Made by a program: the position numbers and the translations under genes. DNA of 64,000 nt from Thecaphora thlaspeos (Eukaryota; Basidiomycota; Ustilaginomycetes; Urocystidales; Glomosporiaceae), in contig UWYS01000016.1 of assembly GCA_900291925.1 (NCBI GenBank), positions 124,001 through 188,000 of the forward strand, written 5' to 3'. Under the pieces are notes generated by a model. That model saw only the letters and a list, made by a program, of their open reading frames with translations, was not told the DNA's origin and did not search any database. Positions 43,556-54,618 of this stretch are shown here, one piece after another (within the stretch, counting starts at the first letter, position 1; the number at the start of each line of letters is the position of its first letter).

Positions 43556-46219
43556 ATGGCAGCCATCGTTCCGCGGTCAAAGAAACGGCGCACCAACCCG
43601 GACGAACGACCACCCTTTGACCCCTACCCCCCGATGTCATCCACCATGATAGCCCACCACCACGCGCCCCCTCCGCCGCAGCCTCAGCACTACCCGCCAG
43701 GTCCAAGCAGCGCTGCCGGGTCATCAACGCTTTCGGCGCGTCCGATGCCCGCCCTCTTGACCGTCAACGAGGTCATCGCAGGCAAGGTGAGTACCAAAGC
43801 TTTGGGCGCAATGTCAGGGCGGACCTTTGATGCGGGGAGTCGTAGGAGAGGGCTTGAAGAGAGCTAGAGATGACATTGGGGCCAAGCAGTGCCTCGAGGC
43901 TCCATCTTGAACGCGATGGCGTCGCTACGTCGTTTCAGGTCTTCTTGCTGTGGCGACGTCACAGGGCGATGCGCACGCGTCGAGTCTAGTTGCTGGGGCT
44001 GCCGCGCGCCTTGCTCGTCTCCGCCGTCCCTCGGCCACTTTCCCTGCCTTCAGGTGTGGCAGGAGCTCTCGACGCCATGGCGGCACGTCGATGCCCATCG
44101 ACTTCGGTTCTGGCGAGAGAATCGAGCTGGATCGAAAGACGAGACGCCGCGCTTGCCAGACCGACTCATGTCACCCGTCAGAAAGAGAGATCCGGCCTCG
44201 CTAACAGTCATCGTCATTTCTCTCTGCTCCGCTCTGCTCGAAACAGGTTCAAGAAGTCTTTGTGCTCGATGACGACTCGCCGCCCCCTCCGGCCAACCCG
44301 CTCAGCTCGCATCCGGTGAGGCAGGACGGGATCGCCAACAACTACACGTACGCGTACGCCAACGGCTCCTCGTCATCGGCATACGCCCGTCCGGACTATT
44401 CGAGCGACCCGCGGTACAACGGCGTCACCGGAAACCATGGCGACGCGAGGACGGCCGCGGCCGCTGCTGCTAAGGGCAAGCGCAGGGCGCAGGGGAGCAA
44501 TCCCCCGGCCGCGTCCGACGCTCACGCCGCCCTGGCCCACGACGCCGACCTCATTGCGCCGGCCCCCGGCACGTTGCAAGGCCCGCCTGCCGCCACCCTC
44601 GCCGCACCGACGACGAAGCGGAGGAAGCGAAGCCACCCGGTACAGGGCCTGGCGCCCGTTGCGACGGGGGCGCCCGCCTTGGCGCCGCCTGGGGCCTATC
44701 ACGCTGACGCGATGCCCGTCGGTGCGCCCCCTGTGTACGACGCAACGGCGAGCGCCAAGCGGAGACAGGCCGATGCGGGGCCGCCGGCTCAGGCGGTCGA
44801 TCCAAACTATCGAGGCGGGTATCCCGCCGGCAGCGGGGTGCTAGACTATGCGGCCAACACTGCAGCAGCCAATGCCGCTGTGCCGCATCACGCTTACGAC
44901 GGCACGGCGAGCGCCAGAGAGGTGAGTTCATCCATATGCCGAATGATCGCCTCGCGAACGAGCCGCAAAGAGAGGGGCGAGGAGGAAGACGGTTGCCCGA
45001 GCGAGACTGCTGACCCTATTCCCCTTTCTCCTCGTCACGCCACGCCCCGCCCCTATTCGACCCTTTTATCACCCGTCCTCGCCGTCTTTGCTCTCCGCCG
45101 TTGCAGTCCTACGCAAGCTCGGCCTCGTTTGCCAACGCGCAGCCGTCGAACCTCCCCGTCGACGATAAGGAGGGCCACTTCATCGTGCGCGAGGGCGACA
45201 ATGTGACGTCACGGTACAAGATCCTGGCGCAGCTTGGCCAAGGGACGTTTGGCAAGGTGGTCGAGTGTTTCGACCGGAAGGAGCGCAAGTACGTCGCGAT
45301 CAAGATCATCCGCGCGATCCAGAAGTACCGCGACGCGAGCCAGATTGAGATTCGCGTGCTCAAGACGCTGCGCGAGCATGATCCGATGAACGACAACAAG
45401 TGCATCCACCTGCTCGACACGTTCAGCTGGAAGAATCACGTTTGCATCGTCTCGGAGCTGCTGGGCAAGAGCGTGTTCGACTTCCTCAAGGAGAACAGCT
45501 TCAATCCTTTCCCGCCGTTCCACATCTGGAAGTTCGCGCGCCAGTTGCTGCAGAGTGTAGCATTCCTCCACCGGCTCAACCTCGTCCACACCGACCTCAA
45601 GCCGGAAAACATTTTGCTGGTCAACTCAGACTTTGATGTGATCGCCACATCGCGGCGAGCCAACGCCAAGCGGAAGCACATGCTTCAGAACACCGACATC
45701 CGGCTGATCGACTTTGGCAGCGCGACGTTCAACGATGAGTACCACTCGGCCGTCGTTTCTACGCGCCACTATCGGGCGCCCGAGATCATCCTGCAGATGG
45801 GCTGGTCGTTCCCGTGCGACGCTTGGTCGATCGGGTGCATCCTGGTCGAGTTCTACACGGGCGACGCGCTCTTCCAGACGCACGACAATCTCGAGCACCT
45901 CGCCATGATGGAGGCGGTGCTCGGCGTGATGCCCGACGACTACCGGCGCAAAGCCGAGACGTACAAGCCGGACCTATTCCGGGGCGGCCACCTCAACTAT
46001 CCCAATACCGAGACGCCCAAAAACAGCCGCCGCTACGTTCGCCAGATGAAGAAGCTCTCGGACATTGTCCCTCAGTCGGCGACGCATGGCAAGCACAACC
46101 AGCGCTTTCTCCACTTGCTCCGGCGGCTACTCGACTTTGATCCGAACAAAAGGATCAAGGTGGCCGACGCGCTCAACCACCCCTACTTTGAGCTCAACCC
46201 GCGCGACTTTCCATTCTAG
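43556..46219 (+). CDS. LKH1: LAMMER (CLK-type) dual-specificity kinase
   Basis: Nuclear kinase that phosphorylates splicing and transcription factors. Exons 43556-43786, 44247-44921 and 45107-46219 give 672 residues. The N-terminal 335 residues are low-complexity with basic patches (PRSKKRRTNP, TTKRRKRSHP). The kinase domain begins at about 340: LGQGTFGKVVECFD, VAIK (Lys368), HTDLKPENILL, IDFGSATF, and the diagnostic LAMMER block in EHLAMMEAVLG. The protein ends HPYFELNPRDFPF. Orthologues include yeast Kns1 and fission yeast Lkh1. The ATG is the first after a long pyrimidine-rich leader and the exon-1 peptide continues smoothly into VQEVFVLDDDSPP. Confidence 0.95.
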
Positions 46220-47132
46220 CCTGTCGGCGCTAGCTCGACGTCGGCACTGGCATTCCGTTTCGGTCGCCATCCTTGCCTCCCCTTTCCCTTCGCTTCCCCG
46301 GTCCGCTTGGCCCTTCTCGGCCCCCTCTTCTCCCCTCCTCTCGCTCTGTCGCCATCCTTCTCTCGTATCCTAAAGACTGTACTGATATCGTTATGTACTA
46401 CAAGGTCATTGTCGTCCGTCGTGCTTCTCTTTCTCCACATCGCCCGTCACAAACGGCTCGTTCGCTTGCTCGCATCTATCTCGTGGATTCTCTCTGTCTC
46501 TCTTTCCGGAACGGTATAACTTGCACGCACGCCTGATGCCTGTGCGGGTTCGTCGTTGCGTTTGGTAGGTCGTTGTAGGGGAAAGGCGACTTGATGCTCA
46601 TCGTCTCGGAGCCAGGAGGAAGGGATATAGTCGTCGTTGCTGTGTCCGTCGGTATCGGTGTCGGTGTCGGTGTCGGTCGCTTCCCGTGTCCGCTGATGTT
46701 CGTGACGGGCCAGATTTCATCTCGACTTCGGAAGATCAGCGAGTTATCGTCACGATTGCCCAGTGATCACGGAACCACGACTGCTCAACGGTGGGTCTCT
46801 CGCTCTCGAGGTGCAACAATCCACCTCGTTCCTGTTGGCGATCGGCCGCATCGGATCTGAGCCCGATGCAATCGGACCGATCGCCAACAGTTCCGACGTA
46901 CGTGCCCTCTGAGCCCACGCAGCAGGAGAACAGAAGTGACGGTGGGCCCTCGATCCCTCGATCGTCGAGCAGATGCAGAAAGCTTATAAACAAGCCCCCC
47001 CTCCCGCCGCTTTTTTCCCCTTCCTCCCTCTTTCCACCAACCTCTCTTGCCCCGAGTCGTACTCTACATCGCGATCCTCCTCAAGTCTTCAAGCCTCTCG
47101 CGCTCTCGCTCGCATCGCTTCAAACGTCCAGC
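46220..47132. other. Intergenic; start of the secreted-protein repeat array
   Basis: Kinase 3' flank followed by a GTCGGTGTCGGT-type tract (about 46644-46680) that recurs, diverged, near 48228 and 50650, and by TATAAA (46985-46990) about 145 bases before the ATG of the first array member. Confidence 0.55.
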
Positions 47133-47715
47133 ATGAAGATCTTCACCCGCTCCTCCTCTTCACCATCCTCGTCGTCACGGCGGTAGCCTTCCGACCGGTG
47201 GAGCTAAATGGATCGTCTACTGAAGATGTGACGTCGTCGTACAAGGATCACATAAACAAGAATGGCGAGATTTTTGGCGAGCTTTGCGTTCACGGCATTC
47301 CTTTTTGGTATCTCACGCTGTATTCCTTGCGTACTCGCTACGAGCTTGCCATCTGTCAAACAAGAGGGCCATGAAAGGACCCCTGCAGCAAAGGTCGAAA
47401 TGGTCGCAGAAAACGATTGCGACAAGAATGGGGTCAAGTGCTACCTCCTGCCGAAGAAGGGCAAAGAGAGTTGCTACAATACCACCGCTATGACGGAGGC
47501 GGAAGCGGTTGGCATGCAGAACTTCTGGGGAAACAGAGCAGCTCCAATGCTGGTCCCCGAGCTCTCAGTGAGTCAAAGCTTCCACGTGGAACGGTCGAAG
47601 GACCTCACCAAGGCCCCCCCACCTTACATCCGATCCGTCTTCGATGCTTGCTGGATCAGTTACTGACTGCTGCTGCATCTTGACCGACCCGCTTCCTTTC
47701 CCCACCGCACAGTGA
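47133..47715 (+). pseudogene. Secreted four-Cys protein family, copy 1, frameshifted
   Basis: Homologous to the two genes downstream but with two frame changes. The ATG at 47133 leads into a frame ending after 17 codons. One missing base near 47148 would restore the signal peptide (LLLFTILVVTA) and the first conserved Cys (FGELC). A second change between about 47290 and 47345 leads to the frame with NDCDKNGVKCYLLPKK, SCYNTT and EAVGMQNFW. The family intron is recognisable (47568-47712, 145 bases), after which a TGA follows at once. The ancestral protein is therefore broken, but the downstream frame has its own ATG at 47262 and may still be expressed (listed separately). Confidence 0.7.
47262..47715 (+). 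CDS. Possible overprinted secreted protein from copy 1
   Basis: From a real ATG at 47262, exon 47262-47567 plus the stop codon at 47713-47715 encode 102 residues. The N-terminus, MARFLASFAFTAFLFGIS then RCIPCVLATS, looks like a signal peptide. It is read in a different frame from the ancestral one over the segment that still encodes FGELC in the old frame. From about residue 30 it enters the ancestral family frame and keeps three of the four conserved Cys and the CYxT motif. Expression is unproven; a chance open frame inside a pseudogene is the alternative. Confidence 0.35.
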
Positions 47716-49569
47716 GTAATGGAGATAAACGTGACACAATGGTCAAGGTCAGACCGCTCGGCCCCATGATGCCCGCTTAACATCATCCTGCAAGCGATGG
47801 CGCCGACTGGGCCAGTACCCAGATCCAGTCCAAGACCGCCAGCAGACTGGCTGACGTCGGAACGTCCATGGTTGCTGCTCGAGGCAGCGACCTCCGGTGC
47901 TTCCTGACCTTCCCGCCCTCTCCCTCAATCGTCATTCTTCTCGCACGCACGCCTACAATTCCTTCCTGGCCGCCTTGGCCTCACAGCCTCATCGTCTCCC
48001 TCTTCCCTCGTTTCCCCGCAAGACGTTCCTCAATCTGCAACACCGTTCTTTCTCCAGCATGTGACGTAGTTAGCTGACTCGTCTAATTTCAAAGCGGTGT
48101 TCCGGGTTAGGCGTAACAAGATACAAGAATGCCAGACCGAAGTCGAAAGAGAGGGAGAAACTATAGTGTTACTTACGAGATCCTGCCGTGTTCGTGTTTG
48201 TTGCCGTGTTCTTCGGTGCCCATATCCGTCGGTGTCCGTGTTTGTCGGTGCCGGTGCCCGTTGATAAGTATGCGTACCCGTCGGTGTTTGGCCGGGCCGA
48301 GGTTCATCTCGATGTCCATCGCAAGCATGATCCTCTCGCACCCTTAGATGATCGCCTTTCCCGTTGCCGTCTCACAGTCGACCCGAGAGGTGAGGACGCC
48401 CTGTTCCCCTTCGATTCCGTCAAGGTCAGCGAGTGGTTGAACCGAAAGCTAGACGCCAAGGACGAGAAAGATGGCGCCTTACAATGAAAGGGGAACGAGG
48501 AACAATGCGGAGAGCCCGCAGAGGTGTGAAACGACGCCAACGCCGGCGGTGCAACGGGGTAACCTTGGGCAAGGAAAGATCACGGAGAAAGACGGGAGAG
48601 CGGAGGGTGCAATGGAAGAGATTTCGAGCCAACCCATATGTATCCCTTCATGCTTGCTTTCTCATCCTCAGTCAGCCTTGTCGCTCGAGTTGGTGTCTCT
48701 CGAGCCGGCTTGTAGGTGGGTGGGCGTTTCGCTACATTGTCACTTCAATACAGGTTGCCGCCAAGGCGACGAGGGCGCCATTGTGCTTAAGTCAACGCCT
48801 CGGCCGCCGTGCTACGCCCCCACCATGACAACAAATAAAGACAGTTGCCTTTGTACGCCACGGGTGGGCGTGAGGAGCCCTCTCTTGCGCCGTGATGGTT
48901 CACGGCCGAGAGGCCGTGTGGGTCGTCAGTCTGCCGGAGCAACGCTGCTCGCTGGCAACTGGCAGGCTGACTGCCAGCACAGCAGTCTGCTTGCCAGCTG
49001 CCTCCCCCTCTCCCCCATCTCTCTCTCCCGTCTCGCTCTTGCTCTGCCCTCCCTCCTCTCTCATGTCGCCTTGTCCTTAGCTCCATGCCCCCGCTACTCC
49101 TGTACTCGCTAGCAACTCCTCCCCCGCTCGTCATGCGGCGCTCGTCCAGCTGGCCCATCCAGCCCAGGCTGGGAGCACGCTAGCGACTCCTGCTAGGGGT
49201 TCGGCAACGTAGATCTTTCTCTCCCTCTTGCGTGCGGCCGACAGGTTGACGATCAGGAATCTATGACTCGAGGGTCAGTCTCAGCACCCCACTCTTCTTT
49301 CCCAGCCCACTTCACCCCCACCTCCGTCGCAGGCCGCCGTACCAGCTCAAGTTCACGTAGCAGGACAAGAGGGTCGACGATCTACCCCTCAGATGTCGAG
49401 CGGGAGCAAAAGGTGTATAAATAAACCCCCTTCCAACCTTTTCGCCCTTGCTCCATCCTCCCATCAATCCCCTTCACCCAAACTCGTACTCTACATTGCC
49501 ATCTTCGAGAGAACTCCATCTCTCTATATATCTCTCTCTACCTCTTAAGTCCTAGTCCGTCCAGCCAGG
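47716..49569. other. Inter-copy DNA of the secreted-protein array
   Basis: Carries segments repeated in the next units: GATACAAGAATGCCAGACC-type near 48119, a GTCGGTGTCCGTG-type minisatellite near 48228, and the 5' copy of the near-exact 75-base repeat. TATAAATA at 49416-49423 is the likely TATA box of copy 2. No gene supported. Confidence 0.55.
48757..48833 (+). repeat. Near-identical direct repeat, first copy
   Basis: Runs from GCCGCCAAGGCGACGAGGGC to CCACCATGACAA and matches 51131-51207 with only one or two differences, unlike the more diverged surrounding units. Confidence 0.9.
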
Positions 49570-50229
49570 ATGAAGCTCTTCGCCCAGCTGCTCCTTGTCA
49601 ACCTCGTCTTCGCGCTCACAGTGTCAGCCCTTGATCCTATGTCATTCATCGGACATCCTCGGGAGGGTACGACCCTGATATACTTGGATACTATCCATGG
49701 AAAGGACAACATTACTGGCATGCTCTGCCTTTATAATGGTGCTTCGTGGTATCTCCTCCAGGTTTCCGGAGGCATAAGAACAGACACTCGCACCAATCTC
49801 GTCGCCGAGGGAGTACAATCGGTGGAGACAGGGCTCGATAAAATCAGGTTCAAAACGATCCCTGAGAGCGAATGCAGCAAAAATAATAAATGCTTCCTCC
49901 TCCGTAAGAAGGACCATGAGGGATGCTACAACACTCCGACTATGTCGCAGTCCGAGGCGCTTGGTATGCGCGAGTTCTGGACCCAAAACGACATTGTAAG
50001 GCCTTCCGTTCAAAGTGAGTCAAGGCTCCCACGTGGAACGGTGAAGGTGCCTCACCCACGCCGCCACCTCAAAGCCGATCCCTCTTCGATGCTCGCGCTC
50101 GCTAGAATAATCGGTCACTGACTGCTCGCATCTTGTTCGACCCCCTTTATCCATCACGCAGGTATCAAGAGATCAGAGAAAATGGCGCTGAGTGGAGGCT
50201 ATCCGATCAGCCCTCTGAAGCCCGTGTAG
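49570..50229 (+). CDS. Small secreted four-Cys protein, copy 2 (candidate effector)
   Basis: Exons 49570-50014 and 50162-50229, 170 residues. A clear signal peptide (MKLFAQLLLVNLVFALTVSA) is followed by a mature protein with four Cys: TGMLC, SEC, NKC and EGCYNT. The conserved block is [DE]C-x(5,6)-C-[FY]-x-L-x-KK, then CYxT, MS, EAL, M-x-x-[FY]W. One NIT glycosylation site precedes the first Cys. The 147-base intron has GTGAGT, a CTGAC branch site and CAG. The downstream exon tail (SIKRSEKMALSGGYP) aligns with that of copy 3, which supports splicing. Retaining the intron would instead give a 183-residue form with a basic tail. No known family recognised; secretion and tandem copies fit a smut effector, which is inference. 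Confidence 0.75.
50015..50161 (+). other. Conserved intron of copy 2
   Basis: First 89 bases match the copy 3 intron at 82 positions by eye, far closer than the adjoining exons. It is open in frame for its first 107 bases, so a retained form is possible. Confidence 0.75.
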
Positions 50230-51556
50230 ATTCGTAATCTCAAGCAAGCGATGGCGCCAGCACGACCCTTGGTCTCCCTTAGGTTATGACCACGAGCCAT
50301 CCTGCTGGCGTCGGGGCGTGCATCGTCGCTGCTCGAGGCGGCAGCCTCCCGCGCTGTCCGACCTGGCTTCCCGTCCTCTCGTGATCTTTCTCTTCTCGCA
50401 CGCACACCTGCCACTTCGTCCTGGAGGCCCTGTTGTTGCTTGCTTTTCATTCTTGGCCTCACAGCCTGATCGTCCCCCTGTCTCCGCAAGATAATTTAAC
50501 ACTCTGCTATGCGACGTAGTTGATTTGTCTGAATACAAAGCTATGTTTCGGGTAGGTCAAAGATACAGGGATGCTAGACCGAAGTCAAAGGCGAGAGATA
50601 AACCATATTTACGGGATCTGTGCGTGTCCGTGGTCGCTACTGTTTCCGTCGGTGTTCGTGCCGAGTCCATCCCGGTGTCCGTCGCGACCGTGATTCTCTC
50701 GCACCTACAGACAATTCCTTGTCGTCCCACAGTCGACCCGACAGGTGAGGATTTGTCCAGTTCCCCTTGAGCTCCGTCATGAACAGCAAGTCGCTAACCT
50801 GAGAAGCTATAGGCGAACGACGAGAGTGACGAGCCCTCCCGAGAAAAGTGAAGAGGAAAGATATGGGGAGGGCCGGCAGAGGCAGGGTGATAGGTAGGGA
50901 AGTTCGAGCCGTTAGAAGAGAGCGAAGAGGAAGTGGGGTTGCGGAAACAGGGCGCGTGTGGTGTGGTTGTGTGCGTGTGCTGGCATCTGCTCGAACTACG
51001 TCGTGGGCTGGGACCCGGTGATTAGGCCAAGCTGGTCACGCTCGCCGTTTCCTGCGTCAAGTCCTGGCAAGTCTCCAAGCTGGCTTAGTAGACGGGGTGG
51101 GCGTCTCGCTAGACCAACGCCCTTCAGAATAGGCTGTCGCCAAGGCGACGAGGGCGCCATTGTGCTTAAGTCAACGCCTCGGCCGCCGTGCTACGCCCCC
51201 ACCATGACAAGAACGCTTGACTTTGTACGCCACGGGTGGGCGTCAAGCGCCCCCACTTGCGTCGTGGTAATTCCCTGACTCGTAGGCCAGTCTCTTGCTC
51301 TCGAGGCGCAGCAACCCACTGTAATCTCCATCGTAACCCGGCCTGCCCTCTCGAGTGATCCCAGTCTTAGCTCCCTCGGTTCCTATGCAGTAGGACAGGA
51401 GGGGCGACGTTCCTTCAGGTTTCGGGCAAGGGCAGAAGGTATATAAAGAAGCCCTCGATCTCCTTCGCCCACGCTCGTACGCATCCTTACATCGCGATCC
51501 TCGGAAAGCTTCTCCTCTATATATCTCTCTATCTTACCTGAGTCCGACCATCCAGG
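50230..51556. other. Inter-copy DNA of the secreted-protein array
   Basis: Second unit of the downstream repeats (GATACAGGGATGCTAGACC near 50563, the GTCCGT-type tract near 50625-50690), the second copy of the 75-base repeat, and TATATAAA at 51440-51447 as the probable TATA box of copy 3. Confidence 0.55.
51131..51207 (+). repeat. Near-identical direct repeat, second copy
   Basis: Partner of 48757-48833. It lies 350 bases before copy 3, while the first copy lies 737 bases before copy 2, so it has been separated from the gene by indels in one unit. Confidence 0.9.
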
Positions 51557-52223
51557 ATGAAGCTCTTCGTCCCGTTCCTCCTCTTCGCCACCCTCGTCAT
51601 CGTCGTCACGGCGTCAAACTTCAAACCAATGACACTCATCGGAAAGTCTGCGGAAGGTGTGTCGCTAATCTACACCGACTTTCCGATTGAGGGGGGCAGG
51701 ATTACCGGCGTACTCTGCCTATCTGCTCATTCGTGGCATTTCGCAGCACGTCACAGCCACGTCCCCTTGAATCTTGTCCCCAATGTGAAAATTCGTGGAA
51801 AGAAACCTAGAGAATTTGGGACGCCTATTAGCAAATTCAAGTGGGTCGATGATGACGACTGCCGCACGAAGGAACGTTGCTACTTCCTCCCCAAAAAATC
51901 GGATCTGGACCATTGCTATAGAACCAAGGGAATGAGTCTTGACGAGGCGCTTGCCATGCGCTGGTACTGGGTCAATCCCAGATACGAAAAACCTGCCGCT
52001 CTGGGTGAGTCAAGGCTCCCACATAGATCGGTGAGGGTACCTCACCCACGCCACCACCTTAAAGCCGATCCCTCTTCGATGCTCGCGCTCGCTGATCCGC
52101 TTTCTGCTGCTGCATCTTGTCCGACCCCCTTCCTTCACCCATCACACAGTTATTAAGACACCAGGAGCAGCGGCTTTCATTGGGGGCATTCCGCGCGCTC
52201 TGCAGCCCAAGAAGGGACCGTGA
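51557..52223 (+). CDS. Small secreted four-Cys protein, copy 3 (candidate effector)
   Basis: Exons 51557-52004 and 52150-52223, 173 residues. Signal peptide MKLFVPFLLFATLVIVVTAS. Four Cys in the same spacing as copy 2: GVLC, DDC, ERC and DHCYRT, followed by MSLDEALAMRWYW. About 30 per cent of exon-1 residues agree with copy 2 by eye, mostly around the Cys and in the signal peptide. The second exon (VIKTPGAAAFIGGIPRAL) aligns with the tail of copy 2. The leader also resembles copy 2, with CTCTATATATCTCTCT and CCAGGATGAAGCTCTTCG around the start. No named family recognised. Confidence 0.75.
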
Positions 52224-52907
52224 TCTCCAGCAAGCGAAAGCGCCAACACAACTCTTGGTCTCTCTAAGGTCGAGACCGCCAGCCAGACTGCTGGCGCCGG
52301 CGGCCCCGGTCTATCCGACCTACCTTCCCGTCCTCTCCTCGTGATCTTTCTCTTCTCGCACGCACACCTACCACTTCGTCCTGACCGCCCTGCTGTTCCT
52401 ATTCATTCTTGGCCTCACAGCCTCGTCACCTTCTCCCCTTCTCCCCTTGCATCCCCTGTAGGCTTTTCTCAACCTGCTATGCAACGTGATTGACTTGTCC
52501 TGATTGAAAGCGACTTTACGGGTCGTTAAAAGATACAAGAACTTTAGACCAAAGTCGTAGACGAGAGAGAAGCCATTCTTACGAGATGCGTCCGTGTGAA
52601 TCGTAGGGAGCGGGAGTCGTCCTGTCAACGTCGGTTTCCAGAGGTTCGTTTTCGTTTTGAGGGTCTGGACGTGGTGCGTTGAGGAAAGGGGAGAAGCGAC
52701 GGACGGTACGGTGTCACGTTGCTCTGCGAAGCCTGTTCGTCGTCTGGCTGGAAAATCGCGTCGTCCACAAAGCCCTTGGATACACAGACTGCACTTGGAG
52801 AGAGAGTGACCGACTAGGATTACATAACTCTACACTTCACGATACATACAGAGATGATAGCTCGTCAAGAGCGCAGAAGGACATCCCAAATCGTCCCGTC
52901 CGTTCAT
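52224..52907. other. Downstream part of third array unit
   Basis: Third copy of the downstream repeat (GATACAAGAACTTTAGACC near 52532), then unique sequence up to the stop codon of the DNAJC9-like gene. No gene supported. Confidence 0.55.
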
Positions 52908-54300
52908 TCAACGTTTCGACTTTTTCGTCTTGGACAACGACGATGACGCCGACGACGATAAAGCACTCGCCTTTCGTTTTCCCGCATCGCCAGCATTGTT
53001 CCTGCGTTGCAGCATTTCCCTTTGAATGCGATCGAACTCTTCGTCTGAAGGTCGACTTTTCTTGGCACCGCTCTTTGCTTCCAACTTGGCAATCATGTCG
53101 TCGAAAGCGTTGGCACGGTTCGATGCCTTGCGACGCATAAGAACTTTGAGACCTGCTAGGTCTGCATCGTCATTGTCTACGGCGGTGGTGGAGCCCTTCT
53201 TCTTGCTGTTGCTGTTGCTGCTTCCTTTTGATTTGGCGGGATGAGCTTTTGAGCCTTTCTTACCGCCGCTGCTGCTGCCGGGTGCGTTGGCCTTCTTGTC
53301 GCCTTCCTCTTTCTCCCCTTCCTCTTCGTCGGACGTATCTTCAATGGTCCTTTTGGCAGCTTTAGCATTTCCCTTTGCCTTTTTCGCTTGATCGCCAAAG
53401 AGATCGTCCCATACGCCGAGCTCTCTCGCGAGCTTTTCGGCCTCTTTCGCCTCTCCCTCTGCTTTCTTGCGCAGCTTGGCCCGACTGGTCTTGTCCTTGC
53501 TCGTTTTGTTCCATGTCGACTTGCGTTCCAGCTCGCCCGAGTCGATCAGCGCTTCAACTATATCGATGAAGCGTTGTTCGTCCGCCAGGAACTCGCTGCA
53601 GGGAACAGAGGCGAAGATGGATTCGAGAGAACCGTCGGTCTCGCGGTAGGCGGCGATGATGTCTTCCTTCTCCTCTGGCGAGTCTGCGCGGCGGCGAATC
53701 GAGATAGTGAGGCAGCATTGGTCGTCGTCAGTCTGTGCTATGGGCTGACAGCCTTGCGACCGACGGGGCAATGATCGGGCCTCGATGCCTTGACCACTCA
53801 CTCTGGTACTTTTGCTTGAAAACCTCGAGCGTCTTTTTGCTGACCTCTCCCGTCCAGAGCGTCTTGAAGTACTCGTTCCAGTCAAAGTCATCTACACCTT
53901 CGCCGATGCCGAGCTCGCGCGTGCTGCCAGTTGCGTCGTACTTGTTCCTTCTGACTTGATCCGAGAGGACGGCATAAGCGAAGCCGATGCACTGGAACTT
54001 GAGGATCGTCTCTTCGGCCGAGGCTGCCGTGGTGCTGCCTGCGGCGGTGGTGGACGAGGAGAGGACTTTGTCCGGGTGGAACTTGAGCGCTAGCCTGCAG
54101 TACGTTTTGAGAGGTGGAGAAGTGGATCTGTCAGTGGGGACGGGAATGATCGCCGGGCGAGAAGAAGAGAGATAGGCTCACTTCTTGTAAGCCTTCTTGA
54201 TTTCGTCGCTCGTGGCCGATTTGTCGATGCCGAGAGTGGCGTAGAGGTCGACGTTACCGTCTGGAAAGAACTGGAGGGCGGGATCTTCTTGGTCGTCCAT
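52908..54300 (-). CDS. J-domain protein, DNAJC9-like
   Basis: Exons 54300-54182, 54094-53802 and 53683-52908, 395 residues. An N-terminal J domain (LYATLGIDKSATSDEIKKAY then LALKFHPDK, with the HPD triad at 46-48) is followed by the DNAJC9-type segment: a WNEYFKTLW region, KQKYQNSPEEKEDIIAAY, FIDIVEALIDSGEL. The C-terminal third is Lys/Glu/Ser-rich with several nuclear-type basic patches and ends KTKKSKR. Human DNAJC9 is an Hsp70 co-chaperone that also binds histones H3-H4; the same role is inferred here. It shares a 318-base divergent promoter with SMP3. Confidence 0.9.
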
Positions 54301-54618
54301 TATTGTGTAGCTTGTGCTTGGGTGGAAGGGCGGAGGTTGAGGAAAGTGAGAATGGGAAGGGGAGGAGGAAAGAGGAGGAAGGCGAGCGGGAGCGGGCGGG
54401 CAAAGTGGCAAAGCGCGACGCGTAGAGCGAGGCGGCGAGGCGGCAGACCAACACGCGTCCGCTGCGTGGCGCGCCTCGAATTTGGGGCCGCACGGTGCAC
54501 CTCCACTTGGCGCTGGCCGCTGTTGCCTCTTCTTTCAGCCTCGCCCCTCCTGCTACCACCACCACCACCCGCCATCCAATCGCCCTCGCCACACCCTTAA
54601 GCAGCCGCAGCCGCAGCC
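54301..54618. promoter_or_regulatory. Bidirectional promoter DNAJC9-like/SMP3
   Basis: 318 bases between two divergent start codons. GC-rich, with pyrimidine tracts towards each gene. No specific motif assigned. Confidence 0.5.
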
